Shown: piece after piece, positions 38,786 to 48,256 of the stretch
Layout: the number at the start of each line of letters is the position of its first letter
Position numbering within the stretch: position 1 is the stretch's first letter
Assembly: GCF_004310425.1 (NCBI RefSeq)
Contig: NZ_SIUB01000002.1
Location: forward strand, 62,001-126,000
Reading direction: 5' to 3'
DNA from: Hansschlegelia quercus
Lineage (GTDB): Bacteria; Pseudomonadota; Alphaproteobacteria; Rhizobiales; Methylopilaceae
Length of the DNA stretch: 64,000 nucleotides
Program-made: the position numbers and the translations under genes
The notes under the pieces: model-generated
Database searches by the model: none
What the model was told of the DNA's origin: nothing
Seen by the model: only the letters and a program-made list of their open reading frames with translations

Positions 38786-39307
38786 ATGATCTGGATCGTT
38801 TTCGGAGCGATGGCGCTGGCGACGATCCTGGCGGTCGGACGCATCCTGTTCGACGCCGATCCCGTTCGGGTGCGGCGCCCGGCTCGGATTGCGAGCACGC
38901 TGTGCTGGGTCGTCGGGCTGGCGCTTACGCTCACCGGCAAGCCGATCATCGGCCTCAGCCTGATGGCGTTCGGCGCGATCGGGACCGGCGCGTTCGCGCG
39001 CCGGCCGAAGCCGTCACGGCTCGGAGAAGGAGATCGTCGCGGCGGGGCGGCCGGAGGGCGCGCGGACGGCCAAGCTCACGCGGACCCTCGGTTCGCTCGA
39101 GGGCGCGGCCCAGCCAGGCCTGGCGTAATGACCGAGGAGGAGGCGTATCAGATCCTTGGCCTGCATCCGGGGGCGAGCCTTGAGGAGGTCGGCCGTGCGC
39201 ACCGGGCGCTGATGAAGAAAGTCCATCCCGACCAGGGGGGGACGACTGAGCTCGCGGCGCGGGTCAACGCCGCTAAGGATGTTCTCGCTGCGCGTGGCCA
39301 TCTCTAA
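38786..39307 (+). CDS. membrane-anchored J-domain protein
   Basis: The 173-residue protein has two N-terminal membrane helices (about residues 2-22 and 38-66), a basic low-complexity linker (70-113) and a C-terminal J domain (EEAYQILGLHPGASLEEVGRAHRALMKKVHPDQGG) with the HPD motif at 147-149. It should recruit DnaK to the membrane surface. Related Hyphomicrobiales proteins, as I recall them, have a longer conserved segment between membrane and J domain; here it seems shortened and replaced by Gly/Arg-rich sequence. Confidence 0.8.
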   Translation: MIWIVFGAMALATILAVGRILFDADPVRVRRPARIASTLCWVVGLALTLTGKPIIGLSLMAFGAIGTGAFARRPKPSRLGEGDRRGGAAGGRADGQAHADPRFARGRGPARPGVMTEEEAYQILGLHPGASLEEVGRAHRALMKKVHPDQGGTTELAARVNAAKDVLAARGHL

Positions 39308-39325
39308 GACCCTCCCCCGCGCCGC

Positions 39326-40999
39326 TCAGTTCTTGATCGCGAAGCAGCTGACGGAGCTGCGCTTCAAGGCTTTGCAGGCTGCGTCTGCGGACTTCTCGTC
39401 CAGCCCCGCAAAACGCGCCCGGTAGTAGGTCGAGCCGCCCTTGGTGAAGGGCTCGGTGAACGGCTCCGCCGAGCGGAGCGCGCTGCCGCCCTTCGCCTTG
39501 GCGTTCGAGAGCAGCGCTTCCGCGCCCGATTCAGCCGCGGTGGCGCCGATCTGGATCAGCCAACCCTTGCGGGCGACTGGAGAGGCGATCGGAGCGACAG
39601 GAGCGGAGACGGCGACCCGCGTGGGCCGCGCAGCAGCTGCAGGAGGCGCCTCGGTCGGCTCCACGGTCGCGAGCTCGGCCTGCTGATCTTCAACGGTCTC
39701 GACCGTGGCCTCGCGGGTCACGCTGCCGGTGACGGTCGGCTGGCGACCCACCACCCAACGCATGGAGCCGGGCGTCGTGGAGGGCGACGCCGCGAGCGGC
39801 GCGCTGGCCTGCGTCGGGAGCGAGGCCGCTATCACCGGCCGTTCAGCCGTCGAGACGATGCGGGGCAGCGCCTTCGGAGTGGCGCCGGAGGACGCTTGGG
39901 GCGGCGCCATCACCGGGGCGGGGATCGGAAGCGGCGGAACGCCGAGCGAGGCGATGCGCTCTTCACGCTCCGGCAGCGGCGGCGCGGCGGGCGGCGTCGG
40001 CACGCTCGCCATCACCGCAGGCTTAGCCGCGCGGATGGGCGCATCGACCTGAGCGTCGGCGACCAACGGCGCGGTCCGGGAGCCCGGCTGCGCCTTCGGC
40101 AGGTTCATCGCGATCAGCTCGCGCATGTTGGCGTCGCGCGACGGGCCGGTCCGGCCGCCCATCACCACCGCGACAATGCTCCGACCTTGGCTCTTCACCG
40201 AGGTCAGCAGGTTGAAGCCGGAAGCGTTCGTGTATCCCGTCTTGATGCCGTCGACGCCCTCGACGCGGCCGAGCAGCTTGTTGTGGTTCGGCATCGAGCG
40301 GCCGGCGAACGTGAAAACCCGCGTGCCGAAATATCCGTAATAGCGGGGGAAGCGGTCCTGGATGGCGCGGCCGAGCGTGACGAGGTCGCGCGCCGTCGTG
40401 ACGTGGTTCGGGTTCGGCAGGCCCGATGCGTTGCGGAACACCGAGCGGGTCATGCCGATCGCTCGCGCCTTGCGCGTCATGCGCTCGCCGAAATTGGGAA
40501 CGGAGCCTTCGAGGTTCTCGGCGAAGGCGCAGGCGACGTCGTTCGCCGACTTGGTCACGAGCGCCTTGATGCCATCCTCGACGTCGATCGTGCCGCCGGG
40601 CCGCAGCCCGAGCTTGGAGGGCGCTTCCGCCGCGCAATGGGCGGACATCACGATGCGGCTGTCGAGCCGGATGCGGCCGCGCTCAAGATCCTCGAACACG
40701 AGGTAGAGCGTCATGACCTTGGTCACGGAGGCCGGGAAGCGGAGGTCGTCGGGATTGCGCTCGTAGAGCGTGAGACCGGTTTTCGCGTCGACGACAAGCG
40801 CGGAGTAGTTCGGGGCCCCGGCGAAGGCTGAGGTCGGCGCGGCGCGATTGATCCGCTGCGTCAGTGAGACGGGTTTGAAATGGCGCTTCTTGCGTGCGGC
40901 TTCAGCGCCATCGACGGTCGCGAACAAGGTGGTCGCCGCCAAGCCGGCAATTGCGATGCAGGACGTCATCCGTCCGGCGAAACTCATTACGCTCAACAT
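39326..40999 (-). CDS. D-alanyl-D-alanine carboxypeptidase with SPOR domain (PBP5/DacF type)
   Basis: The enzyme trims the terminal D-Ala from peptidoglycan stem peptides in the periplasm. I chose ATG 40999 (557 residues). After a signal peptide (about 1-35) the active-site motifs appear in order: SxxK at Ser91-Lys94 (PASVTK), SxN at Ser151-Asn153 (KSANDVA) and KTG at 253-255 (IKTGYTNASG). A long Pro/Ala-rich linker (about 295-475) leads to a C-terminal SPOR domain (KGWLIQIGATAAESGAEALL) that binds denuded glycan at the septum. ATG 40987 and GTG 41014 are alternative starts. Confidence 0.92.
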   Translation of the reverse strand: MLSVMSFAGRMTSCIAIAGLAATTLFATVDGAEAARKKRHFKPVSLTQRINRAAPTSAFAGAPNYSALVVDAKTGLTLYERNPDDLRFPASVTKVMTLYLVFEDLERGRIRLDSRIVMSAHCAAEAPSKLGLRPGGTIDVEDGIKALVTKSANDVACAFAENLEGSVPNFGERMTRKARAIGMTRSVFRNASGLPNPNHVTTARDLVTLGRAIQDRFPRYYGYFGTRVFTFAGRSMPNHNKLLGRVEGVDGIKTGYTNASGFNLLTSVKSQGRSIVAVVMGGRTGPSRDANMRELIAMNLPKAQPGSRTAPLVADAQVDAPIRAAKPAVMASVPTPPAAPPLPEREERIASLGVPPLPIPAPVMAPPQASSGATPKALPRIVSTAERPVIAASLPTQASAPLAASPSTTPGSMRWVVGRQPTVTGSVTREATVETVEDQQAELATVEPTEAPPAAAARPTRVAVSAPVAPIASPVARKGWLIQIGATAAESGAEALLSNAKAKGGSALRSAEPFTEPFTKGGSTYYRARFAGLDEKSADAACKALKRSSVSCFAIKN

Positions 41000-41117
41000 A
41001 GCCACTATCCGCACTGACCGTTCCGGCGACTGAACAGGCGCCCGCCGGAGTCACCCGGACGGCGCAGTCAACGAGAGTGACGAGACGCGGTTACGGACGC
41101 GTTAAGCGGATCATCTT

Positions 41118-41166
41118 TGTGCAGCGCATCATAGCGTCTTGACAGTTATGTTGCAGTGCATATATC
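41118..41166 (+). promoter_or_regulatory. promoter and repeated operator of the phasin gene
   Basis: A sigma-70-like promoter is visible: TTGACA at 41139-41144, 16-nt spacer, TATATC at 41161-41166. Two copies of TGCAGYGCA occur at 41120-41128 and 41152-41160. They are 32 nt apart, about three helical turns, and one lies inside the spacer. TGC-rich sites upstream of phasin genes are bound by the repressor PhaR in several alphaproteobacteria, so PhaR control is plausible. Confidence 0.6.
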
Positions 41167-41277
41167 AGCCTCCTCGGACGCGGCCTACGCGTCGGAAAGC
41201 GCCAGTCAGCCTACTGGGACGCTTTCGCCAACCGGCCAAAGCGCACCCGCGCAGCCATATTGCTGGAGGAGACAGCC

Positions 41278-41610
41278 ATGAGCGTGAACACCATCGACGA
41301 CGCCCAGAAGTTCGGCCGTGAAGGCGTAGACCTCGCCCTGAAGAGCTTTGGCTCGGTTTCGAAGGGCATGCAGGCGATCGCCGTCGAAGTCGCCGACTAT
41401 TCCAAGAAGTCGTTCGAGGACGGCGCGGCGCTTGTCGAGAAGATCATCGGCGTGAAGACGGTGGACAAGGCGATCGAGCTGCAGTCCGCCTATGCCAAGG
41501 CGGCCTACGAGACCTACCTCGCCCGCCTCACCAAGATCGGCGAGCTCTATGCCGACATGGCCAAGGAAAGCTACAAGCCGGTCGAAGCGGCCTTCGCCAA
41601 GGCGAAGTGA
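41278..41610 (+). CDS. phasin family protein
   Basis: Phasins coat polyhydroxyalkanoate granules and limit their size. The 110-residue product is almost wholly helical and amphipathic (DLALKSFGSVSKGMQAIAVEVADYSKKSFEDGAALVEKIIG is one such stretch, shown only in outline by residues 15-55). It matches the Phasin_2 type of Hyphomicrobiales. GGAGGAG lies 7-13 nt before ATG 41278. It has its own promoter and terminator, consistent with high, separately controlled expression. Confidence 0.85.
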   Translation: MSVNTIDDAQKFGREGVDLALKSFGSVSKGMQAIAVEVADYSKKSFEDGAALVEKIIGVKTVDKAIELQSAYAKAAYETYLARLTKIGELYADMAKESYKPVEAAFAKAK

Positions 41611-41652
41611 CGCCAACCAGCGTCGGGCGCCGAGTAGGCGCCTGAAGAAATG

Positions 41653-41683
41653 AAAAGCCCGGCCTTCGCGCCGGGCTTTTTTT
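41653..41683 (+). terminator. intrinsic terminator after the phasin gene
   Basis: AAAAGCCCGG (41653-41662) pairs perfectly with CCGGGCTTTT (41671-41680), followed by further T residues to 41683. It lies 43 nt after the phasin stop and is a strong rho-independent terminator. Confidence 0.9.
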
Positions 41684-41925
41684 CGTCGAGATCGATCATA
41701 AATGGGGACAGCGGGCGAGGTTAATGCCGGTCTGGCGCCTCCCGAAAAGCGCCGCTAGGATCGTCAAAATGATTTGGCGCCGCGCTGCGGAATCGGCTGG
41801 CAGCGGGCAGCCGAAGAGACGATCACGAAGCGATTGACGGCATGAGGGAGACGAGGACGACGACTGCGAAGCGCAATTTCCGGCGCCCTGTCGGGCGACG
41901 GAGCGCAGCCGCGCTCCGAGCCGGC

Positions 41926-42273
41926 ATGACCACCACGGGGCCGGCGGTCGCGGGTCCACGTCGGGTCGAAGATGGCGGGCCGGGAACTGCGGTCGTCACC
42001 AGGACACGGACCAAGGTCAAGCGGCCGAGCCTCTACCGTGTGCTCATCCTGAACGACGACTACACGCCGATGGAGTTCGTCGTTCACGTGCTCGAACAGT
42101 TTTTTGCAAAGGACCGTGAGGCCGCGACGCGCATCATGTTGCACGTCCACAATCACGGTGCGGGGGAATGCGGCGTCTACACCTACGAGGTGGCTGAAAC
42201 CAAAGTGACGCAAGTGATGGATTTTGCGCGCAAGCACCAACATCCTTTGCAGTGCGTCATGGAGAAGAAGTGA
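41926..42273 (+). CDS. clpS: ClpS adaptor protein
   Basis: ClpS binds N-end-rule substrates and delivers them to the ClpAP protease. The 115-residue product (ATG 41926) has [24 protein letters not shown] and the C-terminal [18 protein letters not shown], both highly conserved. An upstream ATG at 41842 would add 28 basic residues and has no ribosome binding site. The clpA start lies 10 nt after its stop. Confidence 0.93.
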   Translation: MTTTGPAVAGPRRVEDGGPGTAVVTRTRTKVKRPSLYRVLILNDDYTPMEFVVHVLEQFFAKDREAATRIMLHVHNHGAGECGVYTYEVAETKVTQVMDFARKHQHPLQCVMEKK

Positions 42274-42283
42274 GGTAATTCCA

Positions 42284-44722
42284 TTGCCGTCATTCTCGCG
42301 CAGTCTCGAGCAGTCCCTTCATCGCGCGCTCGCCTTCGCCAATGAGCGGAGGCACGAATACGCCACGCTCGAGCATCTGCTGCTCTCGCTGATCGACGAC
42401 CAGGACTCCGCCGCCGTGATGCGGGCCTGCAACGTCGATCTCGAGATCCTGCGGCGGAATCTCATCGAGTATGTCGACACCGAACTCGAGAACCTCGTCG
42501 GAGAGACCTCCGAGGATTCCAAGCCCACCGCCGGCTTCCAGCGCGTCATCCAGCGCGCCGTGATCCACGTCACCTCGTCCGGCCGTGAAGAGGTGACGGG
42601 CGCGAACGTGCTTGTCGCGATCTTCGCCGAGCGCGAAAGCCACGCTGCGTTCTTCCTGCAGGAGCAGGACATGACGCGCTACGACGCGGTCAATTATATC
42701 AGCCACGGCATCGCCAAGCGCCCGGGTCTGTCCGAGGCGCGCCCTGCGCGCGGCGGCGCGCCGGAGGAGGAGTCCGGCGCTGCGTCCGACGACAACGGCG
42801 CGCCGAAGAAGAAGGCGGACGCGCTCGACGCCTATTGCGTGAACCTGAACAAGAAGGCGCGCGAGGGGCGGGTCGATCCGCTGATCGGTCGCGATGCGGA
42901 GATCACGCGCACGATCCAGATTCTCTGCCGCCGCACCAAGAACAACCCGCTATTCGTGGGCGATCCCGGCGTCGGCAAGACTGCGATCGCGGAGGGCCTC
43001 GCGCTCCGCATCGTGCGCGACGAGGTTCCGGAGGTCCTGCAGGACTCGACCGTGTTCTCGCTCGACATGGGCTCGCTGCTCGCCGGCACGCGCTATCGCG
43101 GCGACTTCGAGGAGCGGCTGAAGCAGGTCGTGAAGGAGCTCGAGGCGACGCCCGGCGCGATCCTGTTCATCGACGAGATCCACACCGTGATCGGCGCCGG
43201 AGCGACGTCCGGCGGCGCGATGGACGCCTCGAACCTGCTTAAGCCGGCGCTCGCCTCCGGCCAGCTCCGCTGCATGGGATCGACGACCTACAAGGAATAT
43301 CGCCAGCACTTCGAGAAGGATCGGGCGCTGGTGCGGCGCTTCCAGAAGATCGACGTCTCCGAGCCTTCGGTCGAAGACGCGATCGAGATCCTCAAGGGCC
43401 TGAAGCCCTATTACGAGAGCTTCCATCAGGTCCGCTACACCAACGAGGCCATCAAGGCCGCGGTGGAGCTCGCGCATCGCTACATCAGCGACCGCAAGCT
43501 GCCGGACAAGGCGATCGACGTGATCGACGAGACCGGCGCGAGCCAGATGATCCTGCCGGAGAACAAGCGCCGGAAGACCATCGGCGTGAAGGAGATCGAG
43601 GCGACGATCGCGACCATGGCGCGCATCCCGCCGAAGTCGGTCTCGAAGGACGACGCCGAGGTGCTGCGGTCGCTGACCACGAACCTCAAGCGTGTCGTCT
43701 ACGGGCAGGAAGCCGCGATAGAGGCGCTGTCCTCGACGATCAAGCTCGCCCGCGCCGGCCTCCGCGACCCGGAGAAGCCCATCGGGTGCTATCTGTTTTC
43801 AGGCCCTACCGGCGTCGGCAAGACCGAGGTCGCGCGTCAGCTCTCTTCTCTGCTCGGCGTGAAGCTGATCCGCTTCGACATGTCGGAGTATATGGAGCGC
43901 CACACGGTCAGCCGGCTTATCGGCGCGCCTCCCGGCTATGTCGGCTTCGACCAGGGCGGGCTGCTGACGGACGGCATCGATCAGAACCCGCATTGCGTGC
44001 TGCTGCTCGACGAGATCGAGAAGGCGCATCCCGATTTGTTCAACATCCTCCTGCAGGTGATGGACCACGGGAAGCTCACCGACCACAACGGCAAGCAGGT
44101 CGATTTCCGAAATGTCATCCTGATCATGACGACCAACGCCGGCGCCGCCGACCTCGCGAAGGAGCCGATCGGCTTCAACCGCGCCAAGCGCTCGGGCGAG
44201 GATTCGGACGCGATCAACCGTCTGTTCGCGCCGGAGTTCCGCAACCGGCTCGACTCGATCATCGCATTCGGCAATCTGCCGATCGAGGTGGTGAGCCAGA
44301 TCGTCGAGAAGTTCGTGCTCCAGCTCGAGGCGCAGCTCGCCGATCGCAACATCACGATCGAGCTCTCCGCGGAGGCGCGGGACTGGCTGGCCGAGCGCGG
44401 CTACGATCCGCAGATGGGAGCAAGGCCACTAGCGCGCCTGATCCAGGAGACGATCAAGACGCCGCTCGCCGACGAGGTGCTGTTCGGCAAGCTCAAGGGC
44501 GGCGGCGCGGTGCGCGTGCTAGTCGAGACCAAGGAGGACGGCAAGACCGGCCTCGGCTTCGACTTCCCAGAGGGACCGGTGACGCCGAAGCCCGAGAAGA
44601 TCGAAGGCGCCGAGCCCAAGTCTTCGGAAGGCAGGGCCGAGCGCGCACCGAAGCGGCGCGCGGCTGACGCCGCCAAGAAGCCCGGACCGAAGACCCCGCC
44701 GCTCGTGCGCAGTGACGGGTAA
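42284..44722 (+). CDS. clpA: ATP-dependent Clp protease ATP-binding subunit ClpA
   Basis: ClpA unfolds substrates and feeds them to ClpP. I use the TTG at 42284: it gives [19 protein letters not shown], the canonical start, and GAGGT lies 7 nt upstream. The 812-residue product has the double Clp-N repeat (about 1-150) and two AAA+ modules with Walker A motifs GDPGVGKTA (about 226-234) and GPTGVGKTE (about 507-515). The expected ClpP-binding IGL loop reads IGF. A Lys/Pro-rich tail ends the protein. It is paired with clpS. Confidence 0.96.
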   Translation: MPSFSRSLEQSLHRALAFANERRHEYATLEHLLLSLIDDQDSAAVMRACNVDLEILRRNLIEYVDTELENLVGETSEDSKPTAGFQRVIQRAVIHVTSSGREEVTGANVLVAIFAERESHAAFFLQEQDMTRYDAVNYISHGIAKRPGLSEARPARGGAPEEESGAASDDNGAPKKKADALDAYCVNLNKKAREGRVDPLIGRDAEITRTIQILCRRTKNNPLFVGDPGVGKTAIAEGLALRIVRDEVPEVLQDSTVFSLDMGSLLAGTRYRGDFEERLKQVVKELEATPGAILFIDEIHTVIGAGATSGGAMDASNLLKPALASGQLRCMGSTTYKEYRQHFEKDRALVRRFQKIDVSEPSVEDAIEILKGLKPYYESFHQVRYTNEAIKAAVELAHRYISDRKLPDKAIDVIDETGASQMILPENKRRKTIGVKEIEATIATMARIPPKSVSKDDAEVLRSLTTNLKRVVYGQEAAIEALSSTIKLARAGLRDPEKPIGCYLFSGPTGVGKTEVARQLSSLLGVKLIRFDMSEYMERHTVSRLIGAPPGYVGFDQGGLLTDGIDQNPHCVLLLDEIEKAHPDLFNILLQVMDHGKLTDHNGKQVDFRNVILIMTTNAGAADLAKEPIGFNRAKRSGEDSDAINRLFAPEFRNRLDSIIAFGNLPIEVVSQIVEKFVLQLEAQLADRNITIELSAEARDWLAERGYDPQMGARPLARLIQETIKTPLADEVLFGKLKGGGAVRVLVETKEDGKTGLGFDFPEGPVTPKPEKIEGAEPKSSEGRAERAPKRRAADAAKKPGPKTPPLVRSDG

Positions 44723-44762
44723 GCCGCGGGCCGTCGTCGGTCCCCTCTACTGGGGCTGAGCG

Positions 44763-45512
44763 ATGGTCGTCCAAACTCCGGAAGAGGCGTCGACCGATGT
44801 CGGCGCCTCTTATTGGTTCTGGAGCGGCGCGCGTGGCGCGCTGAGCGTTCCCGGCTTCGTGCTCTATGGAAGCTTCTTCGGCTTCGGGGCGATGACGCAT
44901 GATTTCGGCTGGCCGATCTGGGCCGCCGGCCTGTCGACCCTGCTGATCTGGGCCGCTCCCGGGCAGCTCGTGCTTGCGGGCGCGCTGGCGAGCGGTGCGG
45001 GAATCGGCGCTTCGGCGCTTGCGGTCTCGATCTCGGCGGTGAGGCTTCTGCCGATGGTGGTCGCGATTCTGCCGGTGCTCAAAACGCCGCAGACACGGTT
45101 CGGGACGCGGCTTCTAGCGGCGCATTACGTCGCCGTCACCGCCTGGTTCGAGGGCCAGCGCCGCACGCAGGTCATGCCGCGCGAAGGGCGCATGCCGTAC
45201 TTCCTCGGGTTGGCGAACGGGCTCGTGGCCGGGAGCGCCGTCGCGACCGTGTCAGGCCATGCCGCCGCCGGCGTCCTACCGCCTGCGCTTGCGATCGGGC
45301 TTCTGGGGCTTACCCCGGTCTACTTTCTTCTGTCGCTTGAGCGGGGCGCGCATGGAGTCGGCGAGAGAGTTGCGATCGTCGTCGGCTTGGTGATGGCCCC
45401 GTTCGTTTCTCAGATGTCTCCGAGCTTCGATCTGCTTTGGACCGGAATCATCGGAGGCACGCTGTCCTTTCTAATCGACCGGACGGTCGCCCGGCGCAGG
45501 CGATCGACGTGA
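44763..45512 (+). CDS. azlC: AzlC-family branched-chain amino acid exporter subunit
   Basis: AzlC is the large subunit of a two-component exporter of branched-chain amino acids. The 249-residue product is a membrane protein with many hydrophobic segments. GALSVPGFVLYGSFFGFGAM near the start and WAAPGQLVLAGALASGA and ISAVRLLPMVVAILPVLK are family-like. Its stop overlaps the GTG start of the small subunit (GTGA), forming the usual azlCD pair. The actual substrate is unproven. Confidence 0.87.
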   Translation: MVVQTPEEASTDVGASYWFWSGARGALSVPGFVLYGSFFGFGAMTHDFGWPIWAAGLSTLLIWAAPGQLVLAGALASGAGIGASALAVSISAVRLLPMVVAILPVLKTPQTRFGTRLLAAHYVAVTAWFEGQRRTQVMPREGRMPYFLGLANGLVAGSAVATVSGHAAAGVLPPALAIGLLGLTPVYFLLSLERGAHGVGERVAIVVGLVMAPFVSQMSPSFDLLWTGIIGGTLSFLIDRTVARRRRST

Positions 45513-45850
45513 GTCAGCACGACGGCTGGTTCATGCTTCTCGCCATTGTCGCCGCATTCGCTGCGAACGAAGTGTGGCGCATGCTTGGCGTGTTGCTGTC
45601 GGCGCGACTGGACGAGGACAGCGCGCTGTTCGCCTGGGTACGGATGGTCGCGACGGCGCTGGTCGCGGGCCTCGTGGCGAAGCTTGTGCTGAGCCCGACA
45701 GGCGGCTTCGCGCTTGCGCCGCTCTGGCTGAGGCTTGCTTCGGTCGCCGCTGGCGGGGCGGTTTACGGCGTCACGCGCCGCTCGCTTGCGCTCGGCGTCG
45801 GCGCCGCCGAGATCACGCTTATCGCCGGAATGGCGATCCTCGGAACCTAG
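45509..45850 (+). CDS. azlD: AzlD-family small membrane subunit
   Basis: AzlD is the small partner of AzlC. The 113-residue product has three to four hydrophobic helices; FAANEVWRMLGVLLSARLDEDSALFAWVRMVATALVAG is family-like. Start GTG 45509 overlaps the azlC stop by 4 nt. Its TAG stop overlaps, on the opposite strand, the TAG stop of the convergent HIT gene (shared CTAG at 45847-45850). Confidence 0.82.
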   Translation: MSQHDGWFMLLAIVAAFAANEVWRMLGVLLSARLDEDSALFAWVRMVATALVAGLVAKLVLSPTGGFALAPLWLRLASVAAGGAVYGVTRRSLALGVGAAEITLIAGMAILGT

Positions 45851-46275
45851 AGCTCCGCAAGCGCGGCGCGGATCTTCTCGGCGTGGGCGGCGAGCACTTC
45901 CGGCTTTTCCATCTGGCCGGTGTGCGGCTTCAGCGGAATGTCGGTCCAGCGCGGCAGGATGTGGACGTGGGTGTGGAAGATCACCTGTCCGCCGGCGCTC
46001 TCGCTGAACTGCTGGATGGTCACGCCCTCGGCACCGAGGCCGGCCTTCACGGCGCGGGCGACCTTCTGCACGGTCTTGAAGAGAGGTGCGAGGTCGGCCT
46101 CCGCGATATCGAGCAGATTACGCGAGGCCGCCTTCGGGATGACGAGGGCGTGGCCGTCGCCGCGCGGCATCACGTCCATAAAGGCGAGCGTCAATTCGTC
46201 CTCGTAGACCTTCTGCGCAGGGAGATCGCCACGCAGAATCTTGGCGAAGATGTTGTCGCTCTCATACTCGGCCAT
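45847..46275 (-). CDS. HIT-family protein (histidine triad nucleotide hydrolase)
   Basis: HIT proteins hydrolyse nucleoside phosphoramidates and related dinucleotides. The 142-residue product starts MAEYESDNIFAKILRGDLPA, has MPRGDGHALVIPK, and ends with the triad IFHTHVHILPRW (His101, His103, His105). I chose ATG 46275, where the family begins. It lies 52 nt downstream of the DUF482 gene on the same strand and shares its stop region with azlD. Confidence 0.92.
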   Translation of the reverse strand: MAEYESDNIFAKILRGDLPAQKVYEDELTLAFMDVMPRGDGHALVIPKAASRNLLDIAEADLAPLFKTVQKVARAVKAGLGAEGVTIQQFSESAGGQVIFHTHVHILPRWTDIPLKPHTGQMEKPEVLAAHAEKIRAALAEL

Positions 46276-46327
46276 GTCGGCTCCTTCACGCCCTGGAGCG
46301 ACAGGTCTGCGCAAGCGAGCGCCCGCG

Positions 46328-47506
46328 TCAAGAAATGTGTTCGCCGTCCTTGCGGAAGGGCGTCGCCGCGTCCAGCGCTTCGTCGCCCATGGCGACCATG
46401 CGCCGCTCGCGGGCGAGGTAGTCACCGACCGCATCGTGCAGGCCGGGATCCGCGAAGGCATGGGCGGAATAGGTCGTGACCGGACGATAGCCGCGCGCGA
46501 GCTTGTGCTCGCCTTGCGCGCCGGCCTCGACGCGGGACAGCCCACGCTCGATCGCGGCGTCGATCGCCTGGTGATAGCAGAGCTCGAAATGCAGGAAGGG
46601 CCGCTCCTCGACCGCGCCCCAATAGCGGCCGTAGAGCGCGTCGCCGCCGATGAAGTTCAGCGCTCCGGCGACGGGCTTACCTGCGACTTCAGCGACGACC
46701 AGCAGGATCTTTTCCGGCATGGCCTCGCCGACCATGCTGAAGAAGCGGCGGTTGAGATATGGCCGTCCCCATTTTCGGGCGCCGGTGTCCATGTAGAACT
46801 CGAAGAACGCGTCCCAATAGACCTCGGTCAGGTCGGCGCCCGTCAGCTGGCGGATGACGACGCCTTCCGCCGCCTCGCGACGCTCGCGCTTGAGCTGCTT
46901 GCGTTTGCGGGAGGCGAGGTCGCCGAGAAAGTCGTCGTAGGAGCCGTAGCCCTCGTTGGTCCAGTGGAACTGCCGGTCGACGCGGGAGAGGTATCCGCGC
47001 TCGACGAGCAGCGCTTGCTCCTCTTCGGTGCAGAAGGTGACGTGGACCGACGAGACCTCCATGCGGTCGCGAACCGCGAGCAGGGCGGTGGCGAGCGCGC
47101 CCTTCGCCGGCGCGCCGTAGCCGGGCGCGGCGAGCAGGCGAGGGCCGGTCGCGGGCGTGAAGGGCGCGGCCACCTGGAGCTTCGGATAATATTCTCCGCC
47201 GGCCCGCTGGTAGGCGTCCGCAAACGCGTGATCGAAGACGTATTCGCCTTGGCTGTGCCGCTTCACATAGGTGGGGGCGACGCCCGCGATCTCGCCCGCA
47301 GAGTCCTCCAGGATGACATGGGCCGGCGACCAGCCGGAGCGGCCGCCGATGGAGCCAGAGCGTTCCAGCGCGTCGAGGAAGCGCCAGTCGAGGAAGGGAT
47401 TGTACGGCGCGCCATCCGAGGAGGCGCAGGCGTCCCACGTGTCGCGGCCGATTCCCGCGACGCTTTCGACGAGGCGGGCTCGAAATGTCGCTTGCTGTTC
47501 CATCAA
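46328..47506 (-). CDS. GNAT-like acyltransferase, DUF482 family
   Basis: The 392-residue protein belongs to the DUF482 group, distantly related to FemAB/GNAT acyltransferases. Landmarks are NPFLDWRFLDALERSGS near residue 36, the paired aromatic stretch EYYPKLQVAAPFTPATGPRLL, FHWTNEGYGSYDDFLGDLASRKRKQLKRERR and GAQGEHKLARGYRP near the C-terminus. The substrate is unknown. It is predicted to be cytoplasmic. GCAA codon overlap of ATG 47506 and 47503 makes the exact start uncertain by one residue. Confidence 0.88.
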   Translation of the reverse strand: MMEQQATFRARLVESVAGIGRDTWDACASSDGAPYNPFLDWRFLDALERSGSIGGRSGWSPAHVILEDSAGEIAGVAPTYVKRHSQGEYVFDHAFADAYQRAGGEYYPKLQVAAPFTPATGPRLLAAPGYGAPAKGALATALLAVRDRMEVSSVHVTFCTEEEQALLVERGYLSRVDRQFHWTNEGYGSYDDFLGDLASRKRKQLKRERREAAEGVVIRQLTGADLTEVYWDAFFEFYMDTGARKWGRPYLNRRFFSMVGEAMPEKILLVVAEVAGKPVAGALNFIGGDALYGRYWGAVEERPFLHFELCYHQAIDAAIERGLSRVEAGAQGEHKLARGYRPVTTYSAHAFADPGLHDAVGDYLARERRMVAMGDEALDAATPFRKDGEHIS

Positions 47507-47717
47507 CTAGGCAATGCCGTTAGCGTGCTCGCGTTCCCCCGGAGCCTAAAGCGCGACCAGCTTTGCGCCAAAGCATGGAAGGTGCGGCTAAGGGTCGACG
47601 TCTCGGGGCTTTATCCCGCACGCCGGGTTTGATCTTATGCGCGCCGGCCTAATTTGCGCCCCAGAAGACGGCCCTAAGTTGGCCGCCGAAGAAGGCCCAC
47701 AACAAGGACAGCGACGC

Positions 47718-48254
47718 ATGAAGGTACAGTTTCTCGCAGCTGCGGCTGCAGTGGCGGTGATCGCGCTGGCGGGGGCCGCAGACGCGCACGGTCCGACGCG
47801 TCAAAAGACCACGAAGACCATCGAGATCAACGCGCCGGCCGACAAGGTTTGGGCCGTTATCGGGAACTTCCAGGATGCGAGCTGGATTCCGGTCGTCGAG
47901 AAGACGGAAGGAACCGGAGGCAACGACAAGGGGGCTACTCGGAAGCTGACCCTCAAGGGGGGGGCAGTTATCGAGGAGGAGCTCGACACCTACGACGCGG
48001 CCAGCAAGACGCTGCACTACCGGATCACGAGCGTCGACGTGAAGACGTTGCCGGTGAACAACTACTCCTCGAAGCTGACCGTGAAGGATGACGGCGGTAA
48101 GTCGACCGTCACCTGGATGGGCGCGTTCTACCGCGGCTATCCGAACAATGATCCGCCGCCGGAGCTGAGCGACGAAGCCGCCGTGAAAGCGGTCGACGGC
48201 CTCTACGAGACCACGCTCGCCTCCGTGAAGGAGAAGGTCGAGAAGGGCAGCTGA
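47718..48254 (+). CDS. secreted SRPBCC protein, MxaD-like
   Basis: The 178-residue product has a signal peptide (MKVQFLAAAAAVAVIALAGAADA) and a polyketide-cyclase/START-type fold with TIEINAPADKVWAVIGNFQDASWIP, then GATRKLTLKGGAVIEEELDTYD and GAFYRGYPNNDPPPELSDEAAV. This resembles MxaD, a periplasmic protein linked to methanol oxidation in Methylobacterium. AAGGACAG precedes ATG 47718. It is followed after 2 nt by a YVTN propeller gene, so the two form an operon. The methanol link is inference; no dehydrogenase gene is present here. Confidence 0.8.
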   Translation: MKVQFLAAAAAVAVIALAGAADAHGPTRQKTTKTIEINAPADKVWAVIGNFQDASWIPVVEKTEGTGGNDKGATRKLTLKGGAVIEEELDTYDAASKTLHYRITSVDVKTLPVNNYSSKLTVKDDGGKSTVTWMGAFYRGYPNNDPPPELSDEAAVKAVDGLYETTLASVKEKVEKGS

Positions 48255-48256
48255 GC

